Below, in pieces: positions 19,479 to 28,478 of a DNA stretch of 64,000 bases. How positions within the stretch are numbered: position 1 is the stretch's first letter; each line of letters begins with the position of its first letter. Under the pieces are notes generated by a model, which saw nothing but the letters and a program-made list of their open reading frames with translations, searched no databases and had not been told where the DNA came from. The stretch comes from Luteimonas sp. JM171 (GTDB taxonomy: Bacteria > Pseudomonadota > Gammaproteobacteria > Xanthomonadales > Xanthomonadaceae): NCBI RefSeq assembly GCF_001717465.1, contig NZ_CP017074.1, positions 40,823 through 104,822 on the forward strand, given 5' to 3'. The translations under genes were made by a program, and so were the position numbers.

Positions 19479-20090
19479 GTGACGATCGAACTGCCGCCAC
19501 TGCCCTACGACCGCGCCGCGCTGGAACCGCACCTGTCCGCCGGCGCGGTGGACATGCATCGTGGCGTGCAGAATGCGCACATCGAGCGCCTGCAGGGCCT
19601 GGTGGCCGATGGACCGTTTGCCCAGATGACCCTGGAGGACATCGCCCGCAAGGCGCAGGGCTCGATCGCCGAATGCGCCGCACAGGCGTGGGCCTGTGCA
19701 CTGTACTGGGAACAGCTCCGGCCTGCGGCCGCGGGCGGCGGCGGTGAGCCGGGCGGCAGGCTGGCAGAGGCCCTGGGCGCGGGATTCGGCAGCGTGGAGG
19801 AGTTCCGCGCGCGTTTCGCGCAATCAGCGCTGCGCCGTTTCGGACCCGGCTGGACCTGGCTCCTGCAGCGTCCGGACGGCCGCCTTGCCGTTGCCGTTAC
19901 CCCGCAGTCGACGACGCCGCTCACCGGCCCCGACCGGGCCCTGCTCGCCTGCAGCCTTTGGGAGCACGCCTATGTACTGGACTACCGCGAGAACCGGGAC
20001 AAGTACCTGGCCGCGTTCTGGCAGCTGGTGGACTGGGACGTCGTGGCGTCGCGCATGATCCCGGCAAAGGCGCCGGCGCCGGCCGCATAA
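19479..20090 (+). CDS. Superoxide dismutase family protein with degenerate metal site
   Basis: 203 aa aligning end to end with Fe/Mn superoxide dismutase (ELPPLPYDRAALEPHLS, FGPGWTWL, LWEHAYVLDYRENRDKYLAAFW). Of the four metal ligands of E. coli SodB (His26, His73, Asp156, His160), His27 and His163 remain here. The second is Cys73 (AAQAWACALYW) and the third is Ser159 (ACSLWEHAY). The second-shell HHxxY segment after His27 is also changed (RGVQNAHIE). The frame is intact, so this is substitution, not a frameshift. It is probably not a normal SOD; a structural or altered-metal role is possible. It is divergent from grxD. Confidence 0.85.
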   Translation: MTIELPPLPYDRAALEPHLSAGAVDMHRGVQNAHIERLQGLVADGPFAQMTLEDIARKAQGSIAECAAQAWACALYWEQLRPAAAGGGGEPGGRLAEALGAGFGSVEEFRARFAQSALRRFGPGWTWLLQRPDGRLAVAVTPQSTTPLTGPDRALLACSLWEHAYVLDYRENRDKYLAAFWQLVDWDVVASRMIPAKAPAPAA

Positions 20091-20108
20091 GGGCGGCGCC
20101 GGCCTGCC

Positions 20109-21269
20109 CTACCCTGGCGACGCGGCCAGGCGCAGCGCTTCCAGCACCGGGGCAACCTGGGCCTCCCGGCCCAGGGCCCGGCCGATCCGCTCCAGGGCAG
20201 CGGCGAGGGTGCCGGCGTCATCGGCGCGCACGGTTGCGTGGCCGACCTTGCGGCCAGGCCCTGACTGCTTGCCGTAATCGTGCCAATGGCCACCGGGTTC
20301 ACCCAGCACGGGCCTGGGATCGGGCATGTCGCCGATCCAGTTGAGCATGCAGGCGTGGCCGATCGCATCGGTCGCACCCAGCGGCAGACCCAGCACGGCA
20401 CGCAGGTGGTTCTCGAACTGCGAGGCCTGCGCGCCCTCGATGGTCCAATGCCCGGAGTTGTGCACGCGCGGGGCCATCTCGTTCGCCAGCAGTTGGTCGC
20501 CGCGGCAGAACAGTTCGAGCGCGAACACCCCGACATAGTCGAGCGCCTCCGCCAGGCGCCGGGCGTGGGCAAACGCGTCGCGCGCAAGCGCGGGCGCCAC
20601 CGCGGGCGCCGGCGCGAGGCTGGCGGACAGCACGCCGTCCACGTGCCAGTTCCAGGTCAGGGGCCAGGTCCGGAATTCGCCATCGCGCCCGCGCACCGCC
20701 ACCACGCTCAGCTCGCGCTCGAACGGCACGAACGCCTCCAGGATCAGGCCCACCGTCCCCGCCTGCGCGCCAAGCGCTTCCCAGGCGGCTTCGGCCTCGG
20801 ATGCGTCGCGGATGCGGAACTGGCCCTTGCCGTCGTAACCCAGGCGCCGGGTCTTGAGGATGCACGGCAGGCCCACCTTGCCGATGGCCGCATCGAGTCC
20901 TTCGCGGGTCGCCACGTCCTCGAATGCCGGCACCGGGATGCCCAGCTCCCGGAACAGGGATTTCTCCGCCAGCCGGTCCTGCGCGGCGCCCAGGGCGCCG
21001 GGGTTCGGCAGCACCTGCGTGGCAGCGGCCAGGTGGCGGGCCGCATCGGCCGGCACGTTCTCGAAATCGAATGTCGCCGCGTCCACCCCCGCGCCGAGCT
21101 CGTCGAGGATGGCGAGGTCGTCGTACGCGCCCTGCAGCAGCGGCGCCACGTGGCCGGCGCAGGCATCCGCGGAAGGATCGAGCACCTTGAAGCGCAGCCC
21201 CAGCGGCGTGCCCGCCAGCACCAGCATCCGGGCCAGCTGGCCGCCCCCGAGGATCCCGACGGTGCTCAT
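20109..21269 (-). CDS. purK: N5-carboxyaminoimidazole ribonucleotide synthase
   Basis: 386 aa. It begins with the PurK glycine-rich [12 protein letters not shown]. It continues as an ATP-grasp enzyme ([47 protein letters not shown]). It converts AIR, ATP and bicarbonate to N5-CAIR in purine synthesis. The ATG overlaps the purE stop (ATGA), giving a purEK operon. Confidence 0.97.
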   Translation of the reverse strand: MSTVGILGGGQLARMLVLAGTPLGLRFKVLDPSADACAGHVAPLLQGAYDDLAILDELGAGVDAATFDFENVPADAARHLAAATQVLPNPGALGAAQDRLAEKSLFRELGIPVPAFEDVATREGLDAAIGKVGLPCILKTRRLGYDGKGQFRIRDASEAEAAWEALGAQAGTVGLILEAFVPFERELSVVAVRGRDGEFRTWPLTWNWHVDGVLSASLAPAPAVAPALARDAFAHARRLAEALDYVGVFALELFCRGDQLLANEMAPRVHNSGHWTIEGAQASQFENHLRAVLGLPLGATDAIGHACMLNWIGDMPDPRPVLGEPGGHWHDYGKQSGPGRKVGHATVRADDAGTLAAALERIGRALGREAQVAPVLEALRLAASPG

Positions 21270-21790
21270 CGGCGCGGATCGTCGCCGGCGGCGACTGTGT
21301 CCGTCTGCCGGGTGCGGAACGCCTCAAGGGCCCGGGCAATGTCGCGGTCGGAGGCCGCCAGCATCGCCGCGGCGAACAGTCCCGCATTGGCCGCGCCGGC
21401 CGCGCCGATCGCGAACGTCGCCACCGGCACCCCGGCCGGCATCTGCACGATCGACAGCAATGAATCCATGCCGTTGAGCGCCTTCGACTGCACCGGCACG
21501 CCCAGCACCGGTACCGGCGTCTTGGCCGCGATCATCCCCGGCAGGTGCGCCGCCCCGCCCGCGCCGGCGATGATGGCGCGCAGGCCGCGCGCCTGCGCAC
21601 TCGCGGCGTACTCGAACATCACGTCCGGCGTGCGGTGCGCGGACACGACGCGCACCTCGTGCGGCACGCCCAGCGATTCGAGTTTTTCCACCGCGTGCTG
21701 CATCGTTTCCCAGTCCGAGCGCGAGCCCATCACCACGCCCACGAGCGGGGTGTCGGCACATGCTGCTGGTGCGGCTGGCGTGGAGGACAT
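21266..21790 (-). CDS. purE: N5-carboxyaminoimidazole ribonucleotide mutase
   Basis: 174 aa from ATG 21790, chosen because GGAG lies just upstream; a start six codons earlier is less well supported. Class I PurE motifs [39 protein letters not shown] and [12 protein letters not shown] are all present. It moves the carboxyl group of N5-CAIR to give CAIR. It is coupled to purK. Confidence 0.97.
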   Translation of the reverse strand: MSSTPAAPAACADTPLVGVVMGSRSDWETMQHAVEKLESLGVPHEVRVVSAHRTPDVMFEYAASAQARGLRAIIAGAGGAAHLPGMIAAKTPVPVLGVPVQSKALNGMDSLLSIVQMPAGVPVATFAIGAAGAANAGLFAAAMLAASDRDIARALEAFRTRQTDTVAAGDDPRR

Positions 21791-21918
21791 ACGGGCTCCC
21801 GTCGGCAAAGGCGCATTCTAGCCGGGATTGGCGCGCGGACCCCGTCCGGGGCGCCCGTGCGGCACCGGAGCGGAAGGCCAGGTGATACGCTTCCCGCTTC
21901 ACCAGAAGAAGCATTTCC

Positions 21919-22188
21919 ATGGATCGCAAGCTGCTCGACATCCTGGTCTGTCCCACCACGCGCCTGCCCCTGTCGGTGCTTGAAAAGCCCGGGCTCGACG
22001 CGCTCAATGCTGCGATCGCAGCCGGTGGCGTGAGCCGCGCCGATGGCAGCGCGCAGGCCGAACCGGTCCGCGAGGCGCTCGTCTCGCGTGACCGCCAGCG
22101 GATCTACCGGATCGAAGACGGCATCCCGGTCCTGCTGGCCGACGAGGCCATCGTCGCCAACCAGATCGAAGGCTTTCCGGAGTCCTGA
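21919..22188 (+). CDS. Trm112/UPF0434 (YcaR) family small protein
   Basis: 89 aa with the family signature MDRKLLDILVCPTTRLPL at the N-terminus and IYRIEDGIPVLLADEA at the C-terminus. The usual zinc cysteines are reduced to one (Cys at position 11), and the middle is longer than in E. coli YcaR. Trm112 proteins activate methyltransferases in other organisms; the bacterial role is unclear. It lies 3 nt upstream of nadC, so the two are likely co-transcribed, and is divergent from purE. Confidence 0.88.
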   Translation: MDRKLLDILVCPTTRLPLSVLEKPGLDALNAAIAAGGVSRADGSAQAEPVREALVSRDRQRIYRIEDGIPVLLADEAIVANQIEGFPES

Positions 22189-22191
22189 GCG

Positions 22192-23058
22192 ATGGACAGC
22201 CTGGCGCCACCTCCGCCGGAGGTGATCGAAGCCGACGTGGCCCGGGCGCTGGCCGAAGACCTCGGAGATGGCGACGTCACAGCCGCGCTTCTCCCCGACA
22301 GCCCGGAGCGCGCCTTCCTCCTGTGCAAGGAGGAGGCAGTGGTGTGCGGCAGGCCGTGGTTCGACGCCTGCCACCGGGCGCTGGATCCGAACGTGCGCAT
22401 CAACTGGCGCGTCAGCGAGGGTGAGCGCGTCGGCGCCGGCACGGTCCTGGCCACGCTCGAAGGCCGGGCCCGGGCGCTGGTGAGCGCCGAACGCACCGCG
22501 CTCAACTTCCTCCAGACCCTGTCCGGCACGGCCACGGCCACCGCCCGGTTCGTCGACGCGGTGCGCGGCACCGGCGCGCGCATCCTCGACACCCGCAAGA
22601 CCCTGCCCGGGCTGCGCCAGGCTCAGAAATACGCCGTTCGCGCCGGTGGCGGGATGAACCACCGCATCGGGCTGTTCGATGCGGTCATGCTGAAGGAAAA
22701 CCACGTCCGGGTGGCCGGATCGGTGGAAGCGGCGATCCGGCGCGCGCGTGAATCCAGCCCGGGCCTGCCGCTGATCGTGGAGGTCGAGGACCTCGAAGAG
22801 CTGCGCCAGGCACTGGAGGCCGGCTGCGACCGCATCCTGATCGACGATTTCAGCGTCCAGCAGCGCCGCGAGGCGGTCCGGATCGTCGCCGCCCTGCCCG
22901 CTGGCCGGCGCATCCCGCTGGAAGTCTCCGGCAGCGTCGGCCTGGACCAGGTTGCCGCAGTGGCCGCCGATGGCGTGGACTTCATCTCCATCGGCGCGCT
23001 GACCAAGCACGTGCACGCCGTCGACCTGTCGATGAAACTGGGGCCATGTCCGGCCTGA
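22192..23058 (+). CDS. nadC: Nicotinate-nucleotide pyrophosphorylase (carboxylating)
   Basis: 288 aa. Quinolinate phosphoribosyltransferase of NAD synthesis, converting quinolinate and PRPP to NaMN. Conserved parts are EDLGDGDVTAALLP, SAERTALNFLQTLSGTAT, DTRKTLPGLRQAQKYAV, GGGMNHRIGLFDAVMLKENH and the C-terminal VSGSVGLDQVA. It follows the Trm112-like gene by 3 nt and overlaps the DUF3301 gene by 13 nt. Confidence 0.97.
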   Translation: MDSLAPPPPEVIEADVARALAEDLGDGDVTAALLPDSPERAFLLCKEEAVVCGRPWFDACHRALDPNVRINWRVSEGERVGAGTVLATLEGRARALVSAERTALNFLQTLSGTATATARFVDAVRGTGARILDTRKTLPGLRQAQKYAVRAGGGMNHRIGLFDAVMLKENHVRVAGSVEAAIRRARESSPGLPLIVEVEDLEELRQALEAGCDRILIDDFSVQQRREAVRIVAALPAGRRIPLEVSGSVGLDQVAAVAADGVDFISIGALTKHVHAVDLSMKLGPCPA

Positions 23059-23354
23059 CCATCCTGATGATCCTGGGCGCGGCGGGGCTTGCGTTCTGGA
23101 GCGCGTCGCGCGCGGCCGCGGAGCGCGCCGCGGCGCTCGGCCGCGATGCCTGCAGGCGCGCCGGCGTGCAGCTGCTTGATGACAGCGTGCATGCGGAGCG
23201 GTTGCGGGTCCGCAGGCGGCCCGATGGCCGGCTGGGGCTGGAGTACGGCTTCCGCTTCCACTGGTCCGACGACGGCGTCCATCGCCATGTCGGCCGCATG
23301 GTGCTGCTGGGCGGGGAACTGGTGTCCTTCAGCGGGCCCGTCGGCCCGGCGTAG
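23046..23354 (+). CDS. DUF3301 family small membrane-anchored protein
   Basis: 102 aa with one N-terminal membrane helix (about 3-20). It is followed by ACRRAGVQLLDDSVHAERLRVRRRPDGRLGLEYGFRFHWS, cut here into its family motif region; this pattern (Cys, LLDDSV, YRFEFS-like) is that of DUF3301. Function unknown. It overlaps nadC by 13 nt and is convergent with sspB. Confidence 0.8.
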   Translation: MSGLTILMILGAAGLAFWSASRAAAERAAALGRDACRRAGVQLLDDSVHAERLRVRRRPDGRLGLEYGFRFHWSDDGVHRHVGRMVLLGGELVSFSGPVGPA

Positions 23355-23369
23355 GATCGCGCAGCGCGC

Positions 23370-23831
23370 CTACTTCACCACGCGCAGGTGGCCACGGCGC
23401 GGCGGGGAGCCGTCGGAGCCGGGGCCGTCGTCGCTGCCGTCGGGAGGCGTTGGCTCCCCGTCATCCCCATCGTCGCCGGGGCCGGGGGGCGGGCCGGCGA
23501 TGTCCTCGGGCAGCACCATTCCCTGCCCCGTCTCGCGCGCATAGATCGCCACGATCGCGCCCACCGGGACATCAACGGGATGGCTGACGCCGCCGAAGCG
23601 GGCGGAGAACCTGACGGACTCGTTATCCATCTGCAGGTGCATCACCGCGCGCTCGGCGATGTTGAGCACCACCTTGCCGTCCTTGATCGCGTGCTGGGGC
23701 ACCCGCACCCCAGGCCGGCCGGCGTCGACCAGCACGTGCGGCGTCATGCCGTTGTCGACGATCCACTCGTACAGCGCCCGCAGCAGGTACGGGCGGTGGC
23801 TGGTCATCATGGGGAAGTCGGCTTCGCTCAT
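23370..23831 (-). CDS. sspB: ClpXP protease specificity-enhancing factor SspB
   Basis: 153 aa. The adaptor core (SHRPYLLRALYEWIVDNGMTPH, VVLNIAERAV, SVRFSARFGGV) is followed by a Pro/Asp/Gly-rich flexible tail. The C-terminal LRVVK is the ClpX-binding tip of SspB. It tethers ssrA-tagged proteins to ClpXP. It lies 84 nt downstream of sspA on the same strand, as in E. coli. Confidence 0.96.
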   Translation of the reverse strand: MSEADFPMMTSHRPYLLRALYEWIVDNGMTPHVLVDAGRPGVRVPQHAIKDGKVVLNIAERAVMHLQMDNESVRFSARFGGVSHPVDVPVGAIVAIYARETGQGMVLPEDIAGPPPGPGDDGDDGEPTPPDGSDDGPGSDGSPPRRGHLRVVK

Positions 23832-23915
23832 GCCTTCAGTCTAACCGCATGCGCGCAAAGGTCGGCCGGAACATCCGCGCGTGCAGGCGGATTGGCGCGC
23901 TCCGCGTGCCGCCGG

Positions 23916-24554
23916 TCACCCCGGCAGTTCGTTGAGCTTGCGCTCGGCGGCCGTGAGGCTGCGGGCAAAGCCCGGACTGCGGAAGATCCGCTCGCCGTAG
24001 TCCTGGATCACCTTGCCGTCGCGCGGGAGCGAAATGCCCAGCGCTGGCAGGCGCCAGACGATCGGAGCCATGGCGCAGTCGGCCAGGCTCATCTCGGGGT
24101 TGAGGTAGAACCGCTGGGCCTTGAACAGCGGCACCGATGCGGTCACGAGCTCCTTGAGCCGCTTGCGGGCGGCGTCCGCCTCGCGCTTGGTGCCGCGCTG
24201 GATCATCTGGATCTGCGGCACCCAGTCATGCTCGAGCCGGAGCATCGCCAGCCGCAGCCGCGCCCGGGCCAGGGGTTCCACCGGCATCAGCGGCGGATGC
24301 GGATAGCGCTCGTCGAGGTACTCGCACACCACCGAGGCCGCGTACAGCACCATGTCGCGCTCCACCAGGGTGGGCACGGAGTGGTAGGGATTGAGGTCAA
24401 TCAGGTCCTCGGGCGGATCCTGCGGATCGACCGGGATGAGGTCGTAGGTGACGCCCTTGGCCGCCAGCACCAGCCGCACCCGATGGCACAGCACATCGTC
24501 CTCGGACGAAAACAGCGTGAGCGCGTTACGCATGCGCGGAGTCGCAGCCATCAT
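23916..24554 (-). CDS. sspA: Stringent starvation protein A
   Basis: 212 aa with a glutathione-transferase fold: the N-terminal thioredoxin-like half (LTLFSSEDDVLCHRVRLVLAAKG, NPYHSVPTLVERD) and the C-terminal helical half with DYGERIFRSPGFARSLT. SspA binds RNA polymerase and changes transcription in starvation. Two adjacent ATG codons (24554, 24551) follow a GGGAGAGG Shine-Dalgarno; either may be used. It lies upstream of sspB and downstream of petC. Confidence 0.95.
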   Translation of the reverse strand: MMAATPRMRNALTLFSSEDDVLCHRVRLVLAAKGVTYDLIPVDPQDPPEDLIDLNPYHSVPTLVERDMVLYAASVVCEYLDERYPHPPLMPVEPLARARLRLAMLRLEHDWVPQIQMIQRGTKREADAARKRLKELVTASVPLFKAQRFYLNPEMSLADCAMAPIVWRLPALGISLPRDGKVIQDYGERIFRSPGFARSLTAAERKLNELPG

Positions 24555-24668
24555 GCCCCTCTCCCTTGGCCGGTCCCGCCGGCCGGATCGGCGCCGCCCA
24601 CCCAGTGCAGGCGGCCGCCACGGTAACCCGGTCCCGCGCCACGCGCTCCCCCGCGGGCGCGCCGGACG

Positions 24669-25424
24669 TTATTTGACGTCGCGCCAGTACTCCTGCTTCA
24701 GCAGCCAGGTGAGGAACGCGAAGAACACCAGGAACAGCAGCACCCACACGCCGATGCTGTTGCGCTTGAGCGCGGCGGGCTCCGCCGCGTACTCCAGGAA
24801 CGCGGTGATGTCACGCACGCTGCGCTGGAACTCCTCGGGAGTCTGGGTGCCCGGCTGGGCGATCTCCAGCCGCTCGATCGTCGCCTGGCCGCTTTCCGGA
24901 TCGGCCTCGCCGATCACCGGCCGCTGCAGGCCCTGCAGCTCCCACAGCACGTTCGGCATGGAGACGTCCGGGAACCAGGTGTTGTTCCAGCCCAGCGCGC
25001 TTGCGTCGTCCTGGTAGAAGCTCATCAGGAACGTGTACACCCAGTCCGGGCCGCCCAGCTTGGAGCGCACCGTCAGCGACAGGTCCGGCGGGGCCACGCC
25101 GAACCAGTCGGCGGCCTGGTCGGCCGGCATCGCCGAAATGATGTGGTCGCCGAACGCCGCGCCGGTGAAGTTGAGGTTTTCCATCACCTCTTCCTCGGTC
25201 AGGCCAAGGTCCTCGGCCATCCGCGAGTAGCGCAGGTGCTGCAGCGAGTGGCAGCCCGAGCAGTAGTTCATGAACAGCTTCGCGCCGCGCTGCAGCGACG
25301 CCTTGTCGCCCAGGTCGGTGCCGGACTGCATGATGCCGCCCGCCGGGGCGGCCGCCAGCGCGGAGAATGACAGCAGCAGGCCACCCAGGACGGCGGCCGC
25401 GCGGGCCATGAAGGTCTTAGTCAT
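24669..25424 (-). CDS. petC: Cytochrome c1 of the bc1 complex
   Basis: 251 aa. The signal peptide ends at about residue 26. The c-type haem motif CSGCH lies at 55-59. The methionine-bearing region (FPDVSMPNVLW) gives the sixth ligand. A C-terminal membrane anchor (about 225-243) is followed by KQEYWRDVK. It transfers electrons from the Rieske protein to soluble cytochrome c. The 5' end overlaps the petB stop. Confidence 0.97.
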   Translation of the reverse strand: MTKTFMARAAAVLGGLLLSFSALAAAPAGGIMQSGTDLGDKASLQRGAKLFMNYCSGCHSLQHLRYSRMAEDLGLTEEEVMENLNFTGAAFGDHIISAMPADQAADWFGVAPPDLSLTVRSKLGGPDWVYTFLMSFYQDDASALGWNNTWFPDVSMPNVLWELQGLQRPVIGEADPESGQATIERLEIAQPGTQTPEEFQRSVRDITAFLEYAAEPAALKRNSIGVWVLLFLVFFAFLTWLLKQEYWRDVK

Positions 25425-26676
25425 GTGTCGTCACCCGTTCCGGCACTGGCTTGGTGCTGTCGAGCCTGGTCCACAGCGGCATGGTGATGAAGAAGAGGAA
25501 GTAGTAGAGGGTCAGGAACCGGCCGATGATGGTCTCGGTCGGATCGGTGCCGGGGCCGGCGCCGATCTTGCCCAGCCACACAAAGCTCAGCGCGAACAGC
25601 CCCAGCAGCACCTTCGACAGCACGCCCCGGTAGCGGTAGGACTTGACCTTGGCGCGGTCCAGCCACGGCAGCGCGAACAGGATCATGATCGCGCCGAACA
25701 TCACGATCACGCCGCTGAGCTTGTGCGGCACCACCCGCAGCATTGCGTAATACGGCGTGTAGTACCAGACCGGCTTGATGTGCTCCGGCGTGACCATGGG
25801 GTTGGCCTCGACGAAGTTGTCGTGCTCGAGGAACCAGCCGCCGAACTCGGGCGCGAAGAAGATCACGAACGCCGCCACCAGCATCATCATGGCGACGTAG
25901 AACAGGTCCTTGACCGTGTAGTACGGGTGGAACGGCACGCCGTCGGCCGGCGCGTCCGGCGACCAGCGGTTGCCCTTCGGCCCCTTCTTGATCTCCACGC
26001 CGTCGGGGTTGTTGGAACCCACCTCGTGCAGCGCGCCCAGGTGCAGCACCACCAGCAGCAGCAGCACCAGCGGCAGCGCGATCACGTGCAGGGCGAAGAA
26101 GCGGTTGAGGGTGGCATCGGACGGCAGGTAGTCGCCCATGATCCACTCGACCAGGCCGTTGCCGATCACCGGGATGGCGCCGAACAGCGAGATGATCACC
26201 TTCGCGCCCCAGAAGGACATCTGGCCCCACGGCAGCACGTAGCCCAGGAAGGCCTCTGCCATCAGCACCAGGTAGATCAGCATGCCCAGGATCCACACCA
26301 GCTCGCGCGGCTTCTGGTAGCTGCCGTACATCATCCCGCGGAACATGTGCAGGTAGACGGCGATGAAGAAGAACGAGGCGCCGGTGGAGTGCATGTACCG
26401 GATCAGCCAGCCCCACTCCACGTCGCGCATGATGTACTCGACCGAGTGGAACGCCTCGGCCGCCGACGGCTTGTAGTGCATCGTCAGGAAGATGCCTGTG
26501 ACGATCTGGTTGACCAGGATCACCGTGGACAGCACGCCGAAGATGTACCAGATGTTGAAGTTCTTGGGCGCGTAGTACTCGGTCATGTGCTTGCGGTACA
26601 TCGGCATCAGTGCCGGTGCACGCTCGTTGACCCAGTCCATCACGCCGTTGGCGCTGCGGGTAAAGATGTTCGACAT
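25417..26676 (-). CDS. petB: Cytochrome b of the bc1 complex
   Basis: 419 aa, multi-pass. The haem-ligand helices (WLIRYMHSTGASFFFIAVYLHMFRGMMY region, FALHVIALPLVLLLLVVLHL region) and the Qo-site segment DVEWGW are recognisable. The PEWY-type loop is seen as APEFGGWF. The last two helices carry the ALPWLDRAKVKS link. It forms the quinol-oxidising and quinone-reducing membrane core. It sits between petA (2-nt gap) and petC (8-nt overlap). Confidence 0.97.
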   Translation of the reverse strand: MSNIFTRSANGVMDWVNERAPALMPMYRKHMTEYYAPKNFNIWYIFGVLSTVILVNQIVTGIFLTMHYKPSAAEAFHSVEYIMRDVEWGWLIRYMHSTGASFFFIAVYLHMFRGMMYGSYQKPRELVWILGMLIYLVLMAEAFLGYVLPWGQMSFWGAKVIISLFGAIPVIGNGLVEWIMGDYLPSDATLNRFFALHVIALPLVLLLLVVLHLGALHEVGSNNPDGVEIKKGPKGNRWSPDAPADGVPFHPYYTVKDLFYVAMMMLVAAFVIFFAPEFGGWFLEHDNFVEANPMVTPEHIKPVWYYTPYYAMLRVVPHKLSGVIVMFGAIMILFALPWLDRAKVKSYRYRGVLSKVLLGLFALSFVWLGKIGAGPGTDPTETIIGRFLTLYYFLFFITMPLWTRLDSTKPVPERVTTHD

Positions 26677-26678
26677 GG

Positions 26679-27317
26679 TCAGGCGGCCCCCTCGGGATCG
26701 ACGCCGACGACGATGGTGCTGTCATCGGCATAGTGGTGCGGAGGAACGACCAGGTTGGTCGGCGCGGGCTGGCCGGCGTAGACGCGGCCGGACATGTCGA
26801 ACTTCGACTTGTGGCACGGGCAGAAGTAGCCGCCCTGCCAGTTGGCGTCGAAGTCGGTGGGGCCGATCTCGGCCACCATTTCCGGCGAGCAGCCCAGGTG
26901 GGTGCAGATGCCCACCAGCACAAGGATTTCCGGGCGCAGCGAGCGCATCGCGGGGTTCTCTTCGAGCACGTAGGCCGGCTGCTGCTCCGGGTTCTCCGAC
27001 ATCGGGTCGCTGAGCCGGTCGTTGAGCGTCGGCAGCGCCTGCAGGATCGCCTCGGAACGGCGGACGATCCATACCGGCTGGCCGCGCCACTCCACGATCA
27101 GGCGCTGGCCCACCTGCAGGGCGCTGATGTCCACGGTCACCGGCGCACCGGCCGAGACCGCCCGTGCGCTCGGGTTCCAGGACTTGATGAATGGAACCGC
27201 CGCGGCGGCGACACCAACCGCGCCGACCACCGCGGTGGTGCCGGTCAGGAACCGGCGCCTGCCCAGGTTGACTGTTTCCTCGCCGGTGGCGGGATCGATC
27301 ACCGCTTCATTGGCCAT
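26679..27317 (-). CDS. petA: Rieske iron-sulfur subunit of the bc1 complex
   Basis: 212 aa. A twin-arginine-type N-terminus (GRRRFLTGT at about 19-27) precedes a membrane helix. The [2Fe-2S] ligand boxes CTHLGC and CPCHKSKFD follow. It shuttles electrons from quinol to cytochrome c1. It is the first gene of petABC. Confidence 0.97.
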   Translation of the reverse strand: MANEAVIDPATGEETVNLGRRRFLTGTTAVVGAVGVAAAAVPFIKSWNPSARAVSAGAPVTVDISALQVGQRLIVEWRGQPVWIVRRSEAILQALPTLNDRLSDPMSENPEQQPAYVLEENPAMRSLRPEILVLVGICTHLGCSPEMVAEIGPTDFDANWQGGYFCPCHKSKFDMSGRVYAGQPAPTNLVVPPHHYADDSTIVVGVDPEGAA

Positions 27318-27408
27318 CAGGCACTCCGCAAACCCTTACTGTTCGGTTGCTGAAAAAAACTCGCTGCCGCGACGCGCCTGTTCACCGGAGCGCCGCCAAA
27401 GGTATTGG

Positions 27409-27438
27409 AGTGTAACGGAACCCTGAATCGGCCGACAA
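27409..27438 (-). promoter_or_regulatory. Possible promoter of petABC
   Basis: On minus, TTGTCG then 18 bp then TACACT would start transcription about 85 nt before petA. The -10 matches four of six bases and the -35 about three, so this is a weak call made mainly on position in the 153-nt gap. Confidence 0.35.
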
Positions 27439-27470
27439 TGCTTGACACCCTTGCCCGCGTGGCCAGTGGA

Positions 27471-28346
27471 TCAGGGCGCGCCGCTCGCGGCCACCAGCCC
27501 ATGGCTGCGGTAGCGCTCGGCCAGCACGCCCACCCGCTGCACGTAGGTCTGGGTTTCGCGATAGGGCGGCACGCCCCCGTGCCGGTCAACCGCGCCCTCG
27601 CCCGCGTTGTAGCCGGCCGCGGCCAGGGTCAGGTCGCCGTTGAATCGCTTGAGCAGCCAGGCCAGGTAGCGCACGCCACCGCGGATGTTCTGCGCCGGGT
27701 CGAACGCGTCGGTGACCCCGAAGCGCTCGGCGGTGGCCGGCATCAGCTGCATCAGCCCCTGGGCGCCGGCGCGGGAAATCGCGTTGGGGTTGAACGCGGA
27801 TTCGGCATGCATCACCGCGCGCACGATCGCCTCCTCGACCCCGAACTCCCGCGCCGCCGCGGCCACTTCCTCGCGGAACGCATCGGTATTGAGGCGCACG
27901 TTGGCGAAGCTCACCCCGGGCGAGCCGCAGGCATAGCACTGCTCGATGAAGCTGTAGCGGATGGTGCGCATGGCCGTGGCGCCGGCGGCGGCCGCCCCGC
28001 GGGGCGGCGTGCTCGAGTAGTGGCGCACGCCATCCTTGATGTAGGAGTAGACCTGTCCGCTGACCCTGCGGCTGCCCTTCGACGCCGCGGGCGCAGGAGT
28101 GGCCGGGGCCGGCGATGTGCCAGCGGCGGCACCGGCCGCGGATGAGGCGGGCGCAGGCGTTGAGGCCGCCGGGCGCGGGCGCTCGGGCCGGTAACTGGCC
28201 GCGACCGTGCAGCGCGCGCCGCTGACCCGCTTGCTGACGTACTGGGTGATGCCGTCGTTGCCGATGCAGCGGTAAAGGGTGCCCGCCGCCGCCGGAAAGG
28301 CTGCGCAGGCCAACAGCACTGCGGTGAGTCCCCAAGCCCCCTTCAT
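27471..28346 (-). CDS. Lytic transglycosylase (SLT domain) with DUF4124-like N-terminus
   Basis: 291 aa. A signal peptide (about 1-21) is followed by a DUF4124-like segment ([18 protein letters not shown]), an Ala/Pro-rich linker, then a C-terminal SLT lysozyme-like domain. That domain has the catalytic Glu in [14 protein letters not shown], then [15 protein letters not shown] and [11 protein letters not shown]. It cleaves peptidoglycan in the periplasm to 1,6-anhydro-muropeptides. It is divergent from miaB across a 132-nt gap. Confidence 0.93.
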   Translation of the reverse strand: MKGAWGLTAVLLACAAFPAAAGTLYRCIGNDGITQYVSKRVSGARCTVAASYRPERPRPAASTPAPASSAAGAAAGTSPAPATPAPAASKGSRRVSGQVYSYIKDGVRHYSSTPPRGAAAAGATAMRTIRYSFIEQCYACGSPGVSFANVRLNTDAFREEVAAAAREFGVEEAIVRAVMHAESAFNPNAISRAGAQGLMQLMPATAERFGVTDAFDPAQNIRGGVRYLAWLLKRFNGDLTLAAAGYNAGEGAVDRHGGVPPYRETQTYVQRVGVLAERYRSHGLVAASGAP

Positions 28347-28478
28347 CGGCCGCAGTGTCCCCCGGATGCCCCCGCTTTGCCAAGTACCCGCACCGCGCCG
28401 GGGCGTGACGCACTACACTATCCGGCCAGAAAACCGCCCATCCGGCCCGGATTCACCGCCGCGCCCCCGGAAACGCCA

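Noticed and set aside
19479..20090. Frameshift or sequencing error as the cause of the missing SOD ligands.
   Set aside because: The frame is continuous and flanking motifs on both sides of each changed residue are intact, so single substitutions are the better reading.
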